A stretch of DNA of 64,000 bases from the NCBI RefSeq assembly GCF_009762775.1, contig NZ_CP046401.1:682001-746000 (forward strand). Direction: 5' to 3'. This DNA is from Maribellus comscasis. GTDB taxonomy: Bacteria; Bacteroidota; Bacteroidia; Bacteroidales; Prolixibacteraceae. The notes under the pieces are model-generated. The model saw only the letters and a list, made by a program, of their open reading frames with translations, was not told the DNA's origin and made no database searches. Positions 44,975 through 54,741 of this stretch are shown in pieces. Each line of letters begins with the position of its first letter. The first letter of the stretch is position 1. A program made the translations under genes and the position numbers.

Positions 44975-46141
44975 ATGCGAATTCTATCCACTTTACTTTT
45001 CCTGTTTCTTTTCGCAGGTATTTCACCAAACTCAATAGCACAAAAACTTCCCGGAGTTGCCGTTAATTATTCCAACCCTGAAAGTGAAATTTATTTGGGC
45101 AGCCCGAGCATTGCAATTCTTAGCGATGGAACCTATGTGGTGAGTAACGATTATTTTGGAAAAATTGAAGGAAAATCAAGAAATGGGTCTGTTTTTCAAT
45201 CCAAAAACAAAGGAAAAAGCTGGGAAAAAATTGCGGATATAAAAGGTATGTTTTGGTCGAACCTGTTTGTTTTGAATAATGAACTTTATTTACTGGGAAC
45301 CGACGGCCAATACGGCAACTTTGTAATTCGCAAAAGTACAGACGGTGGACACACGTGGACAACTCCAAAAGATAAAAACTCTGGTTTGCTTCGCGACGAT
45401 TTTGAATATCACACTGCGGCCATGCCGGTAGTTATAAAAGATGGAAGAATTTACAGGGCAACCGAAGTTCGGAATCCTCCCGAAGGCTGGGGTGTCAATT
45501 TTGAATCGCTGATTTTGTCGGCTCCGGTGAACAGCGATTTATTAAAAGCGGAAAACTGGACTGCATCAAATCATATTCACTACAATCCGGATTGGCCGGC
45601 TGGAGATGCCTGGCTGGAAGGGAATGCGGTAAAAACAGCAGACAATAAAATTGTAAATATTTTACGTGTAAATGAAAAAACAAATGGCGATTACGCTGCT
45701 ATCATAACTATTTCAGAAGACGGGGAAAAAGCAGAATTTAACCCGGAGGAAGGTTTTATTCATTTCCCTGGCGGTTGTAAAAAATTTACAATTCGTTACG
45801 ATGAAAAATCAAAAAGATACTGGACATTAACCAATTTCAAAAAAGACATTGGTTACAATCCGGAAAGAACCCGAAACTGTTTGTCACTGGCTTCGTCGCC
45901 CGACCTAAAAACCTGGACCGTTCATGAACATGTTATTTATAATCCGGATTACATTGCACATGGATTTCAATATGCCGACTGGCTGGTTGATGGTGATGAT
46001 ATGGTTGCCGTTATCCGCACAGCGTTAGATGATGGCAAAGTAGCCGCGCACAATTGCCACGATTCCAATTATATTCTTTTCAAACGGATAAAAAATTTCA
46101 GAGATTTCGACAAATCAGAAATTGCAAAATATCACAATTGA
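44975..46141 (+). CDS. Exported sialidase-like BNR/Asp-box propeller protein
   Basis: A 388-residue exported beta-propeller. The signal peptide ends SIAQ (about residue 22). Two Asp-box repeats are visible, SKNKGKSWEK and STDGGHTWTT, at the positions expected for the six-bladed sialidase fold. However, the FRIP-like arginine and the Tyr/Glu pair of true GH33 sialidases are not obvious, and no sialic-acid transport or catabolic gene is nearby. It might therefore be a non-sialidase member of the family, acting on another acidic sugar or merely binding. It has its own promoter and stops eight bases from the convergent folE. Confidence 0.7.
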   Translation: MRILSTLLFLFLFAGISPNSIAQKLPGVAVNYSNPESEIYLGSPSIAILSDGTYVVSNDYFGKIEGKSRNGSVFQSKNKGKSWEKIADIKGMFWSNLFVLNNELYLLGTDGQYGNFVIRKSTDGGHTWTTPKDKNSGLLRDDFEYHTAAMPVVIKDGRIYRATEVRNPPEGWGVNFESLILSAPVNSDLLKAENWTASNHIHYNPDWPAGDAWLEGNAVKTADNKIVNILRVNEKTNGDYAAIITISEDGEKAEFNPEEGFIHFPGGCKKFTIRYDEKSKRYWTLTNFKKDIGYNPERTRNCLSLASSPDLKTWTVHEHVIYNPDYIAHGFQYADWLVDGDDMVAVIRTALDDGKVAAHNCHDSNYILFKRIKNFRDFDKSEIAKYHN

Positions 46142-46149
46142 TACTGCTT

Positions 46150-46887
46150 TTAAAGATTTAAATATTTCAGAAACTCTTCGCGAACGGATTTGTCTTTAAA
46201 TTTTCCTGAGTATTCTGCGGTAACCGTTGTGCTGCTTTCATCTTTAATTCCGCGGCACGATACACACATGTGTTTTGCATTGATAACAACCGCAACGTCT
46301 TCCGTTTTCAGAATCTTTTTTAATTCACTGGCAATCTGCACTGTTAAACGCTCCTGTACTTGCGGACGACGCGCAAAATAATCAACAATCCGGTTAATTT
46401 TTGAAAGCCCGATAACCTGGCCGCTTGAAAAATATGCAACATGCGCTTTCCCAACAATCGGTAAAAAGTGGTGCTCGCAAAACGAATTCATGTTAATGTC
46501 TTTCTCCACTAACATTTCGCCATATTTGAATTTATTTTCAAAAACCGAAATGGCCGGTTTATTTTTAGGATCCAATCCATAAAAAATCTCCTGAACAAAC
46601 ATTTTTGCTACCCGGTGCGGAGAGCCGTTCAAACTATCATCAGTTAAATCGAGGCCAAGTGTGTCCATTATATCGCGAAATCTATCTTCGATAATTTCCA
46701 TCTTCTTCTCGTCCGATAGAACAAAAGCATCCTTTTTTAAAGGCGTTTCTATTGAAGTTGCAATATGATTGTCCCCGATAACAGCATGTCCGTTCAATTT
46801 TTCTTTTGAATGTCCGTTGCCATTGATTTTAGTATTCCCATTTATTTTTTTAAGTACAATTCCTTCTTTCATCGTTTCCTGCTTCAA
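46150..46887 (-). CDS. folE: GTP cyclohydrolase I with N-terminal low-complexity extension
   Basis: A 245-residue enzyme that converts GTP to dihydroneopterin triphosphate, the first step of folate synthesis. Zinc ligands are Cys137 and His140 in FCEHH and Cys208 in HMCVSCRG; other motifs are SPHRVAKMF, FLPIVGKAHVAY and QERLTVQIA. The catalytic core needs only ~190 residues; the first ~50 are an Asn/Gly/Lys-rich stretch (KKINGNTKINGNGHSKEKLN) unlike other enzymes and probably disordered. A second ATG at codon 6 is an alternative start. Convergent with the sialidase-like gene. Cytoplasmic. Confidence 0.96.
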   Translation of the reverse strand: MKQETMKEGIVLKKINGNTKINGNGHSKEKLNGHAVIGDNHIATSIETPLKKDAFVLSDEKKMEIIEDRFRDIMDTLGLDLTDDSLNGSPHRVAKMFVQEIFYGLDPKNKPAISVFENKFKYGEMLVEKDINMNSFCEHHFLPIVGKAHVAYFSSGQVIGLSKINRIVDYFARRPQVQERLTVQIASELKKILKTEDVAVVINAKHMCVSCRGIKDESSTTVTAEYSGKFKDKSVREEFLKYLNL

Positions 46888-47138
46888 TTATTTAACAAAA
46901 TTAAAAACGATATTTAAAACAGACGACAAAGTGTTTTGTTTAAGATTAGTTTGCATTTTTTTAAACAAATCTGGCTTCATTTTATTAAAATCAAAATTCC
47001 CAGGCTTTTACACATCAGTTCTGAAAAAGAATTCGAATCGCCAGAAAAGAAGTGCAGCCCGGTAAACTATTTTTTCAAAACAATTGGTTATTTTAGGGCA
47101 ATAAAGATTATTTTCAAACCATAAAACCTAGTTCTGTT

Positions 47139-48788
47139 ATGAAAAAAGTTCCAATAATTCTTTTACTTATATTTTCCACTAATTTTATTTTTGCTCAACC
47201 GAAGGAAGATAACAACGATTTTCTGAATCTTAATAAAACAGAGCGGCTGGAATGGTTCAGGGAACTGGGGTTTGGAATGTTTATTCATTTTAGTTTCGAC
47301 AGTCAGCTGGGAATTGTCATCAGTCATTCCATGGCCGGTGCTTCCGACGATTACTTAAACCGTTTTGTAAACGAATTGCCCAAAACATTTAATCCGAAAG
47401 ATTACGATCCGGAAGAAATTGCCAATCTGGCCAAACTTGCCGGAATGAAATACATTGTTTTTACAACAAAACACCATTCCGGTTTTTGTATGTGGGATAC
47501 CAAAACAACCGATTTCAACATAACCAATACCCCGTATGGAAAAGACCTGATAAAAGAATACGTTGACGCCACCAGAAAAGCAGGATTGGCAGTCGGATTT
47601 TATTTTTCGCCGGAGGACTTTAACTTTTTATATGAAAACGATTTACCGGTGAGAAGAAGATTCCCTGAACCAATTCCGCAAAACATAATGGCAAAATACC
47701 TGGAGTTGGTTGAGTTACAATGTATGGAGCTAATGGCACAATATGGCGAAATTGATGTTATCTTTTTTGACGGGGGCGAGGGTCCTTTACAGGAAAAATG
47801 TAAAGAAGTAGTATGGGAACTCCAACCCAATATTGTTGTAACACGGGGAGCTATTCAAACACCGGAACAAACTCTTTTGGGAATTGCATCTGATGAACCA
47901 TGGGAATCGTGTATTACCATGGGAACACAATGGGCTTACAAACCAACAAACGAGGAATATAAAACCGGAGCACGTTTAATCGAAATATTGATTGAAACCC
48001 GTGCAAAAGGAGGAAATTTATTATTAAATGTTGGGCCAAAACCTGATGGAGGACTTCCGGAACAACAGGAAGAAAATCTGCGTGAAATGGCCGCCTGGAA
48101 CTTTATAAATGGCGAGTCTGTAGAGAAAGTCAGTCCATGGATTCTTCCCAATGAAGGTGACATATGGTTTACATGGAAACCGGAGGAAAAAACTCTGTAC
48201 GCATTTCTAACCAAAATCTCTGATTGGGAGAAAGGAACACGACGGGAGTTTACTCTAAAATCAGTGACAGCAAGTGAGAATACCGGAGTGAGTGTGTTGG
48301 GGCAATCAGGCGAATTGGTAGAATATCAGCCATCAACTGATGCAAAAACTTATTTTGAACAAAAAGAAGACGGACTTCAGATTTCGTGCGTACGTGCGCA
48401 ACGGATTTATAACAACAGCAAATGGACAAATCCAGTTGTTTTAAAACTAAGCAATGTGGAGCCCGCACTTGTACCTCCGGTTGTGCTTACAAAAAATGCT
48501 GAAATAACAACAGGAACCACTGAATCTCTGGTTTTTAATGGTGAAGTAGTAAAAATGGGGGATGGAAAAAAATTGAAAGTTGGTTTTCAATATCGCGAAT
48601 ATGCCGGCTTTGTAGAAGAATTGTATTCCGATGAATGGAGAGAAACACAAACTGTCCAGATTTCGAAAAACAGCGAATTCAGCATAAAACCAAATCTGAA
48701 AACATCAGGAAAAGAATATCAGGTAAGAGCATTTATCGACCACCCAAAATTGAGGGTATATGGAGATATTGTCAGAGTTAAGTTTTAA
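47139..48788 (+). CDS. Alpha-L-fucosidase, GH29
   Basis: A 549-residue exported retaining alpha-L-fucosidase. The signal peptide ends NFIFAQ (about residue 20). GFGMFIHFSF starts the TIM barrel; TTKHHSGFCMWDT is a family hallmark; the nucleophile is Asp211 in IDVIFFDGG; GGNLLLNVGPKPDGG closes the barrel. A C-terminal beta-sandwich follows, and the last ~100 residues look like an extra immunoglobulin-like domain. The general acid, which varies in this family, is not assigned. The stop codon overlaps that of the convergent SMP-30 gene in TTAA. GH95 at 56229-58544 adds a second fucosidase, so the locus probably handles fucosylated glycans. Confidence 0.93.
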   Translation: MKKVPIILLLIFSTNFIFAQPKEDNNDFLNLNKTERLEWFRELGFGMFIHFSFDSQLGIVISHSMAGASDDYLNRFVNELPKTFNPKDYDPEEIANLAKLAGMKYIVFTTKHHSGFCMWDTKTTDFNITNTPYGKDLIKEYVDATRKAGLAVGFYFSPEDFNFLYENDLPVRRRFPEPIPQNIMAKYLELVELQCMELMAQYGEIDVIFFDGGEGPLQEKCKEVVWELQPNIVVTRGAIQTPEQTLLGIASDEPWESCITMGTQWAYKPTNEEYKTGARLIEILIETRAKGGNLLLNVGPKPDGGLPEQQEENLREMAAWNFINGESVEKVSPWILPNEGDIWFTWKPEEKTLYAFLTKISDWEKGTRREFTLKSVTASENTGVSVLGQSGELVEYQPSTDAKTYFEQKEDGLQISCVRAQRIYNNSKWTNPVVLKLSNVEPALVPPVVLTKNAEITTGTTESLVFNGEVVKMGDGKKLKVGFQYREYAGFVEELYSDEWRETQTVQISKNSEFSIKPNLKTSGKEYQVRAFIDHPKLRVYGDIVRVKF

Positions 48789-49672
48789 TCTACTCCTTTT
48801 ACTTTCAATTTAATTGTATAAACTGAAGTTCTGGCAGTAATAAAAAGAATATTTCGTTTTTTGCCTCCAAAACAAACATTTGAAGGTTTTTCCGGGACTT
48901 CAATTTCCTGCACCAGTTCACCCGTTGGAGAGTAAACCCACACCTTTCCCGACGTAAGATAAATATTTCCTGCATTGTCAATGGTCATCCCGTCAGAGCC
49001 TTTAGGGGCAAAAAAGGTTTTGTTTGCCAAACTACCATCGGGTTGAATATCATATTTCCAGATTTTGCCGTCGTTAATATCTGAAACATAGAGAATTTTA
49101 CCGCTGGGTGTCCCAATCAAACCGTTGGGCTGTTTAAAATCGTCAATTACACGTATTATTTTCCCGTTTGGATTCAAATAGTAAACACCCCTCACCTCCT
49201 GCTCTTCACCACGACCTTTCTCCCACCATTTGCGATGATAATAGGGATCTGAAAAATAAATCCCGTCATCCGGAGCAATCCACAAATCGTTGGGTGCATT
49301 TAGCAATTTCCCGTTATATCCTTCATGAAGGATATTTAGTCCTTTATTCGCATCAAAATAAGCCAGTTGATTATATAAATCAGCACAGGTAACCAATTCA
49401 CCCTTTCTATTAAAGTACAATCCATTGGAACGGTTGGTGCCTTCCAACCAGAGCGAGATTCCTTCTTTCTCATCCCAAACATAAATTTTGTCGTTGGGCT
49501 GGTCTGTAAAATATACACGCCCATCGGGTGCCACCGCAGGCCCCTCGGTAAAAGAATAACCTGTTCCGGCTTTTTCAAGCTGAGCCCCGCGGACAATAAA
49601 ACTCCTGCCTTGTCCAAAAACTACAGAATAAAGTATGATTACAAAAAAAAGTAAGAGACCCAATTTTTTCAT
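48785..49672 (-). CDS. Exported SMP-30/gluconolactonase-family protein, second copy
   Basis: A 295-residue exported six-bladed propeller of the SMP-30 lactonase family. With the ATG at 49672 the protein starts MKKLGLLLFFVIILYSVVFG, a clean signal peptide; the longer frame to 49726 adds residues that would spoil it. Metal-site features are FTEGPAVAPDGRVYFTDQP, LLNAPNDLWIAPDDGIYFSDP, and KGSDGMTIDNAGNIYLT. It is a distant relative of the 28350-29354 gene. Next to a fucosidase, it may hydrolyse an L-fucono- or similar lactone in the periplasm, which is inference. Convergent with GH29. Confidence 0.87.
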   Translation of the reverse strand: MKKLGLLLFFVIILYSVVFGQGRSFIVRGAQLEKAGTGYSFTEGPAVAPDGRVYFTDQPNDKIYVWDEKEGISLWLEGTNRSNGLYFNRKGELVTCADLYNQLAYFDANKGLNILHEGYNGKLLNAPNDLWIAPDDGIYFSDPYYHRKWWEKGRGEEQEVRGVYYLNPNGKIIRVIDDFKQPNGLIGTPSGKILYVSDINDGKIWKYDIQPDGSLANKTFFAPKGSDGMTIDNAGNIYLTSGKVWVYSPTGELVQEIEVPEKPSNVCFGGKKRNILFITARTSVYTIKLKVKGVD

Positions 49673-49743
49673 TTTGTGTTGATTTAATATGATAAATTTA
49701 TGTATTCTTTCTGAAGAAGCAACCAATTCGAGTTTGGATTTGG

Positions 49744-49751
49744 TATATTTG
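49744..49751 (+). promoter_or_regulatory. -7 box for the second acetylesterase gene
   Basis: TATATTTG, a perfect TAnnTTTG box, lies 43 bases before the start at 49795. TTTG occurs at 49733-49736, too close to serve as -33. Confidence 0.4.
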
Positions 49752-49794
49752 GGGCTGTATCTATTATAAAATAATATCTAAATCAACCAAAATC

Positions 49795-51213
49795 ATGAAG
49801 AAGTCTCAAATTACTTACTTTCTTTTTGTATTTCTGTTTGTTGTTTTTGCATCAAGTTCCAAGGCTGAAATAACTCTACCTGCCATTTTTGGCGACCATA
49901 TGGTTTTACAGCAACAAACCGATGCAGCCATTTGGGGAACAGCATCTGCCAATAAAACGGTAAAAGTTACCACTTCATGGAACAACAAAAGTTATTCAAC
50001 AAAAGCCGATTCAGAAGGAAAGTGGAAAGTAAAAGTTTCAACTCCTGTAGCAGGCGGTCCGTTTTCAATTTCCATTTCCGATGGAAAAACAAAAAAACTA
50101 AACAATGTTCTAATAGGTGAAGTATGGGTTTGCTCAGGGCAGTCGAACATGCAGATGACAATGTCGGGCTATTTTAACCAACCTATTTTAAACGCCAACG
50201 AAGATATTACAACTTCAGCAAACGAATCCATACATTTATTCACAGTTAAGCGTGAAAAAAGCCTGGAAGTAAGTAACGATTTCACTGGTGAATGGCTGGA
50301 ATGTGTTCCCGAAAATGTGGCTGACTTTAGCGCTGCAGCTTACTATTTTGGAAGAATGATTCAGAAAGCTTTGGATGTTCCGGTTGGCTTGATTTGCTCC
50401 AGTTGGGGAGGAACCCGGATAGAACCATGGATGAGTGAAAGCGGTGTCAAAAATTTCGATTTTGTAAATCTGCCGGATAAAAACATGACCGGTGATTTTT
50501 CACAGCAAACGCCAACAGTATTATACAACAGCATGATTGCCCCAATGGTAGGATATGCGATTGCCGGTGGTTTGTGGTACCAGGGAGAAGCCAACAGAAA
50601 CCAACCTAAAGAATATGAAAAACTGTTGCCCGGGCTGGTTGAAAACTGGCGAGATGAATGGGGAATTGGCGATTTCTCGTTTTATTATGTACAAATTGCT
50701 CCCTACGATTACGGACAGGCTGGTATGAATTCAGCATTTATCCGTGAGGCAATGCTAAATGCTGCCGATGATATTCCAAATATCGGGATGGCCTGTGTAA
50801 TGGATGCTGGTGAAAAATATTGTATACACCCTGCAAACAAGGAAGCCGCAGGTGAAAGACTGGCCTATCTTGCCTTGGCTAAAACCTACGGAAAAAGCGG
50901 CTTTGAATATTCAGGGCCTGTTTTGAAGGATATGACAGTTGAAGGACAAGTTGCAAAACTTACCTTTGACCACGCAAAAAACGGTCTGACTACTTTTGGG
51001 AAAAAACTGGAAAACTTTGAAATTGCCGGAAACAACAAACGATTTTATCCGGCTGAAGCATTTATCACCCGACAGGGAATTACTGTGTTTGCGCCCCAGG
51101 TTGGCGAACCTGTAGCCGTGAGATATGCTTTTAAAGATTTTGTAGTTGGTGAGTTATACAATACAGAAGGACTGCCGGCGTCATCTTTCCGAACTGACGA
51201 CTGGGAAAATTAA
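49795..51213 (+). CDS. Sialate O-acetylesterase-like SGNH carbohydrate esterase, second copy
   Basis: A 472-residue exported esterase of the SASA family. The signal peptide ends near residue 24 (SSKAE). It has the family's N-terminal sandwich (MVLQQQTDAAIWGTA), the nucleophile Ser117 in SGQSNMQM, LICSSWGG, GLWYQGEAN, and the Asp/His element in the GEKYCIHPANKEAAGERLA region. Compared with the 652-residue relative at 8946-10904 it lacks the inserted sugar-binding domain, so the two probably act on different acetylated sugars. A strong terminator follows, ending a single-gene transcript. Confidence 0.9.
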   Translation: MKKSQITYFLFVFLFVVFASSSKAEITLPAIFGDHMVLQQQTDAAIWGTASANKTVKVTTSWNNKSYSTKADSEGKWKVKVSTPVAGGPFSISISDGKTKKLNNVLIGEVWVCSGQSNMQMTMSGYFNQPILNANEDITTSANESIHLFTVKREKSLEVSNDFTGEWLECVPENVADFSAAAYYFGRMIQKALDVPVGLICSSWGGTRIEPWMSESGVKNFDFVNLPDKNMTGDFSQQTPTVLYNSMIAPMVGYAIAGGLWYQGEANRNQPKEYEKLLPGLVENWRDEWGIGDFSFYYVQIAPYDYGQAGMNSAFIREAMLNAADDIPNIGMACVMDAGEKYCIHPANKEAAGERLAYLALAKTYGKSGFEYSGPVLKDMTVEGQVAKLTFDHAKNGLTTFGKKLENFEIAGNNKRFYPAEAFITRQGITVFAPQVGEPVAVRYAFKDFVVGELYNTEGLPASSFRTDDWEN

Positions 51214-51258
51214 AATTTGAAACGGGAAAATTTTATTTTAAACTATCTCCCGAAAAAG

Positions 51259-51293
51259 ATTCCATCAGGTGAATTGCTGATGGAATTTTTTTT
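51259..51293 (+). terminator. Intrinsic terminator after the acetylesterase gene
   Basis: Perfect ten-pair stem ATTCCATCAG/CTGATGGAAT with an eight-base loop, ending in eight T residues. Confidence 0.88.
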
Positions 51294-51491
51294 ATCTCTT
51301 TTATCAAATTAATTTACTGCCCCAAAAAGCATCATTAACCGACAAAAACCAACCACTCGTTGTTTTTTGACTTTGATTTCCTTTTAGCTTTCCTCAAATT
51401 TGAAGCGAAAACAGAAAACAATTTGCAACCTTCTTTCATTTTCACTGTCGTTAGACAGTAAAAGCTATGAAAACAATTAAACAATTTCGCA

Positions 51492-53837
51492 ATGAAACAA
51501 ATCTTACTTGTTCTGCCTTTTTTGTGTCTTTTTCTAAAAACATATTCACAAAATTCAACAGTAAGCGGCTATATTAAGGATGCCGCAAGCGGGGAAGCGC
51601 TGATTGGCGCAACCTGTTATATCCCCGGATTACAGACCGGTGTTACTTCAAATCAATATGGTTTTTATTCGTTAACCCTGCCAACCGGGAACCACAAGAT
51701 CAACTTTTCTTTTATCGGCTACGAAACACAATCAATTGGCGTTGATTTGAAAGAAAATAAAGTGCTTAACATCTCGCTGGCAGAAGACAGCAAACAACTT
51801 GAAGACGTAGTAGTTACCGGAACCAGACGAGACAGAAATATCGAAAGCACCGAAATGAGCATGGAGAAGATTTCGGTAAAGCTGGTAAAAAAGCTTCCTT
51901 CGTTTATGGGAGAGGTAGATGTTTTGAAAACCATAACTCTTCTTCCCGGAATCCAAAACGGAGGAGAGGGAAGTTCTGGTTTGTATGTTCGGGGTGGTGG
52001 CCCTGACGAAAACTTAATGATTCTGGACGAGGCACCTGTTTACAACGCTTCTCATTTAATGGGTTTCTTTTCCGTCTTTAATTCCGATGCGATTAAGGAT
52101 ATTGAAGTATATAAGGGCGGAATCCCCTCAAAATACGGAGGAAAAGCATCCTCTGTTGTGGATATTCGCATGAAAGACGGAAACATCAACAAATTTCACG
52201 GACAGGCCGGAATCGGAAACATATCAAGCCGCCTGACCTTGGAAGGCCCGGTAATTAAGGATAAATGGAGTTTTATTGTATCAGGCAGAAGAACCTATGC
52301 TGATGTTGTTGGAAGAATGTTGGGACTGGATGAACTCAAAGAAAACAAGTTGTATTTTTATGATTTAAATTTAAAAACCAATATCCAGTTTTCACACAAA
52401 GACCGGCTGTACATTTCAGCCTACACCGGCGACGATAATTTCAAACTGGGAGAATCGATTTATATGCGCTGGGGAAACGTGACAGGAACGGCCCGCTGGA
52501 ACCACATTTTTGGAAACAAACTCTTTTCGAATACTTCATTTATTTATTCCAATTATGGTTATAAACTGGGTGTACCGGGAAATTCGGCTGACCAATTTGA
52601 CTGGGATTCACATATCAAAGATTACAATTTCAAAGAAGATTTTTCGTGGTTCTTAAATGCCAACAACCGGATTAATTTTGGAATTAATATTATCAAACAC
52701 CATTTTGAACCCGGTAATATCGACGCGAATGAAAACTCATTCTTTGAACCTTTACAGCTTACCAACTACAATGCTGTTGACGGAGCCGTTTACGCTTCAA
52801 ATGAACAAAAAATTGGTCGTTTGCTCACCGTAAAATATGGATTCAGATTGTCTGCCTTTCAACAAATTGGAGTAGGGAAAGTAAGAGAGTATCAGGATGA
52901 GAATGCTCCAAATGCAGATGAAGTTATCAGTGAAACTTCATACAAAAAAGGAGAACAGATTGGCTCTCCCTATATTCATCTTGAACCCAGGGTATCGCTT
53001 AAATTAACCACAGGTGAAACCAGCTCGATAAAAGCATCTTACAACCGGATGGTACAGAATCTGCATCTTATTTCAAATACAACTTCACCAACTCCGCTTG
53101 ACATATGGTTGCCAACGAGCAAATATATCAAACCATTGATTGCCGACCAGATTGCAGCAGGCTATTTCCGCAATTTTGGGAATAATGCCATTGAGACTTC
53201 TGTTGAGGTGTATTATAAAGACATGAAGAATGTACTCGACTACAAAGACGGAGCTGAACTCTTTTTAAACGAAGACCTGGAAACGGAGCTTTTAACCGGA
53301 ACCGGATATGCTTACGGCATGGAAATGCTGATAAAAAAACAGGAAGGGCGGTTTACAGGATGGGCGAGCTACACGCTGGCAAAAGCAATGCGAAAAATCC
53401 CGGGAATCAACAATGGCGAAGAGTATCCTTCGACCTACGATCGAACCCATGATCTGTCGTTGGTTTTAAACTACGAAGTCAGTAAACAACTTTCAGTGGC
53501 AGCTAACTGGGTTTTTTCGACCGGAAATCCGATAACTTATCCGGTTGCAAAATACGACGTACAGGGAAATACGATGTTTTATTACTCAAAGCGGAACGGG
53601 AACCGAATTCCTGATTACCACAGAATGGATCTCTCTTTCACCTATGACTCCAAAAAAAATGAACACCGAAAAGTAAAACGTTCTTTAAATGTTTCTTTTT
53701 ATAACGTTTATGCACGCAGAAATGCCTATTCAATTTATTTCAGACCCAATGAGGATAATCCGAATATCACTGAAGCTGTAAGGCTTTCAATTATCGGGAC
53801 AGTTATCCCATCAGTAACCTATAATATCACTTTTTAA
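51492..53837 (+). CDS. TonB-dependent receptor with regulatory-like N-terminal domain
   Basis: A 781-residue outer-membrane transporter. The signal peptide ends KTYSQ (about 20). Residues ~22-100 form a carboxypeptidase-regulatory-like domain (VSGYIKDAASGEALIGATCY), about 105-230 the plug (LEDVVVTGTRR; LYVRGGGPDENLMILDEAPVYN; SVVDIRMKDG), and the rest a 22-strand beta-barrel that ends with a terminal phenylalanine (SVTYNITF). It is not of the SusC type, which is longer and pairs with SusD; instead it is followed 10 bases later by a DUF4249 lipoprotein, a pairing repeatedly seen in the phylum. The ligand is unknown and may be a metal chelate or an oligosaccharide. Confidence 0.92.
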   Translation: MKQILLVLPFLCLFLKTYSQNSTVSGYIKDAASGEALIGATCYIPGLQTGVTSNQYGFYSLTLPTGNHKINFSFIGYETQSIGVDLKENKVLNISLAEDSKQLEDVVVTGTRRDRNIESTEMSMEKISVKLVKKLPSFMGEVDVLKTITLLPGIQNGGEGSSGLYVRGGGPDENLMILDEAPVYNASHLMGFFSVFNSDAIKDIEVYKGGIPSKYGGKASSVVDIRMKDGNINKFHGQAGIGNISSRLTLEGPVIKDKWSFIVSGRRTYADVVGRMLGLDELKENKLYFYDLNLKTNIQFSHKDRLYISAYTGDDNFKLGESIYMRWGNVTGTARWNHIFGNKLFSNTSFIYSNYGYKLGVPGNSADQFDWDSHIKDYNFKEDFSWFLNANNRINFGINIIKHHFEPGNIDANENSFFEPLQLTNYNAVDGAVYASNEQKIGRLLTVKYGFRLSAFQQIGVGKVREYQDENAPNADEVISETSYKKGEQIGSPYIHLEPRVSLKLTTGETSSIKASYNRMVQNLHLISNTTSPTPLDIWLPTSKYIKPLIADQIAAGYFRNFGNNAIETSVEVYYKDMKNVLDYKDGAELFLNEDLETELLTGTGYAYGMEMLIKKQEGRFTGWASYTLAKAMRKIPGINNGEEYPSTYDRTHDLSLVLNYEVSKQLSVAANWVFSTGNPITYPVAKYDVQGNTMFYYSKRNGNRIPDYHRMDLSFTYDSKKNEHRKVKRSLNVSFYNVYARRNAYSIYFRPNEDNPNITEAVRLSIIGTVIPSVTYNITF

Positions 53838-53847
53838 ACCCGGAATC

Positions 53848-54738
53848 ATGAAAAACAAAATATATATAATTCTGACTTCCATTTTATTTGCTTTAAGCGC
53901 ATGCGAAGATGTTGTGGAAGTAAAGCTCAGCGACGAAGATGTAGATTTATATGCTGTTGAAGCTAAAATTACAACCGAAAATAACCCCTACGTATTTGTT
54001 TATAAAACGCAGGTTGTAAGCTCGGACCAATCGTACGAGGGTTTAAGCAATGCAGTTGTTACTATTTCTGATAATTCTGTACCTTCCAACACCATTCAGT
54101 TGTTCGAAAGTACTGAAACCACAGGCCTTTATATGCCTGCTGAAAACGAAACTTATTTTGGTGAAACCGGCAAAGAATACACCGTCAGCATTTCAACTGA
54201 TGGCACTACAATAACCGGAAGTGATTTATTATCTCAGGTTGAACCTATCGATTCTATTCAGGTGCACTCCTCTCTCCGCGGCGACCACCGCTTTTTGGGG
54301 GTGTTTACTTTTGGAAATGAAACTCCTGGTCTCGGGAATTATTATAAATGGGACATTTACATCAACGATGAATTATTAAATGAAGCTGAATACCTGATGG
54401 TGGTCAACGATGAGCTTGTGGATGGAAATTATGTAAACGGTTTTGAAATTTTCACTGATTTTCATGACCCAAATGAGGAGTCAGAAAGACTATTAAATTT
54501 TGGAGATACAGTGCAGGTAAAACAAACATCCATTTCGGAATTTGCTTACTACTACTATTATCAGATGTTGAACCAAAGCATGTCAGGAGGAATGTTTAGC
54601 GTCCCTCCTGCCAATATCGAAAGTAATTTTACAGCAAGCGACGGCAGCACTGTTTTAGGACTTTTTACGGCACATGATGTTTCCACTTCAAATATTGTTC
54701 TTATTGATGAAACAATTGAAAGTCAGCTAAAGGATTAA
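53848..54738 (+). CDS. DUF4249-family lipoprotein, partner of the TonB receptor
   Basis: A 296-residue lipoprotein with lipobox ALSAC (Cys19). The mature protein has the DUF4249 pattern: VVEVKLSDEDVDLYAVEAKI, then an immunoglobulin-like YVFVYKTQVV and ISDNSVPSNTI, and a second domain with NYYKWDIYINDELLNE and EFAYYYYYQML. Proteins of this family almost always sit next to a TonB receptor and are thought to cap it, taking a role comparable to SusD without its helical fold. The gene is 10 bases downstream of the receptor gene. It ends three bases before the convergent propeller gene. Confidence 0.85.
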   Translation: MKNKIYIILTSILFALSACEDVVEVKLSDEDVDLYAVEAKITTENNPYVFVYKTQVVSSDQSYEGLSNAVVTISDNSVPSNTIQLFESTETTGLYMPAENETYFGETGKEYTVSISTDGTTITGSDLLSQVEPIDSIQVHSSLRGDHRFLGVFTFGNETPGLGNYYKWDIYINDELLNEAEYLMVVNDELVDGNYVNGFEIFTDFHDPNEESERLLNFGDTVQVKQTSISEFAYYYYYQMLNQSMSGGMFSVPPANIESNFTASDGSTVLGLFTAHDVSTSNIVLIDETIESQLKD

Positions 54739-54741
54739 TAT

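Noticed and set aside
49673..49726. Longer start for the second SMP-30 protein
   Set aside because: The extra residues precede a complete signal peptide; ATG at 49672 is the better start.
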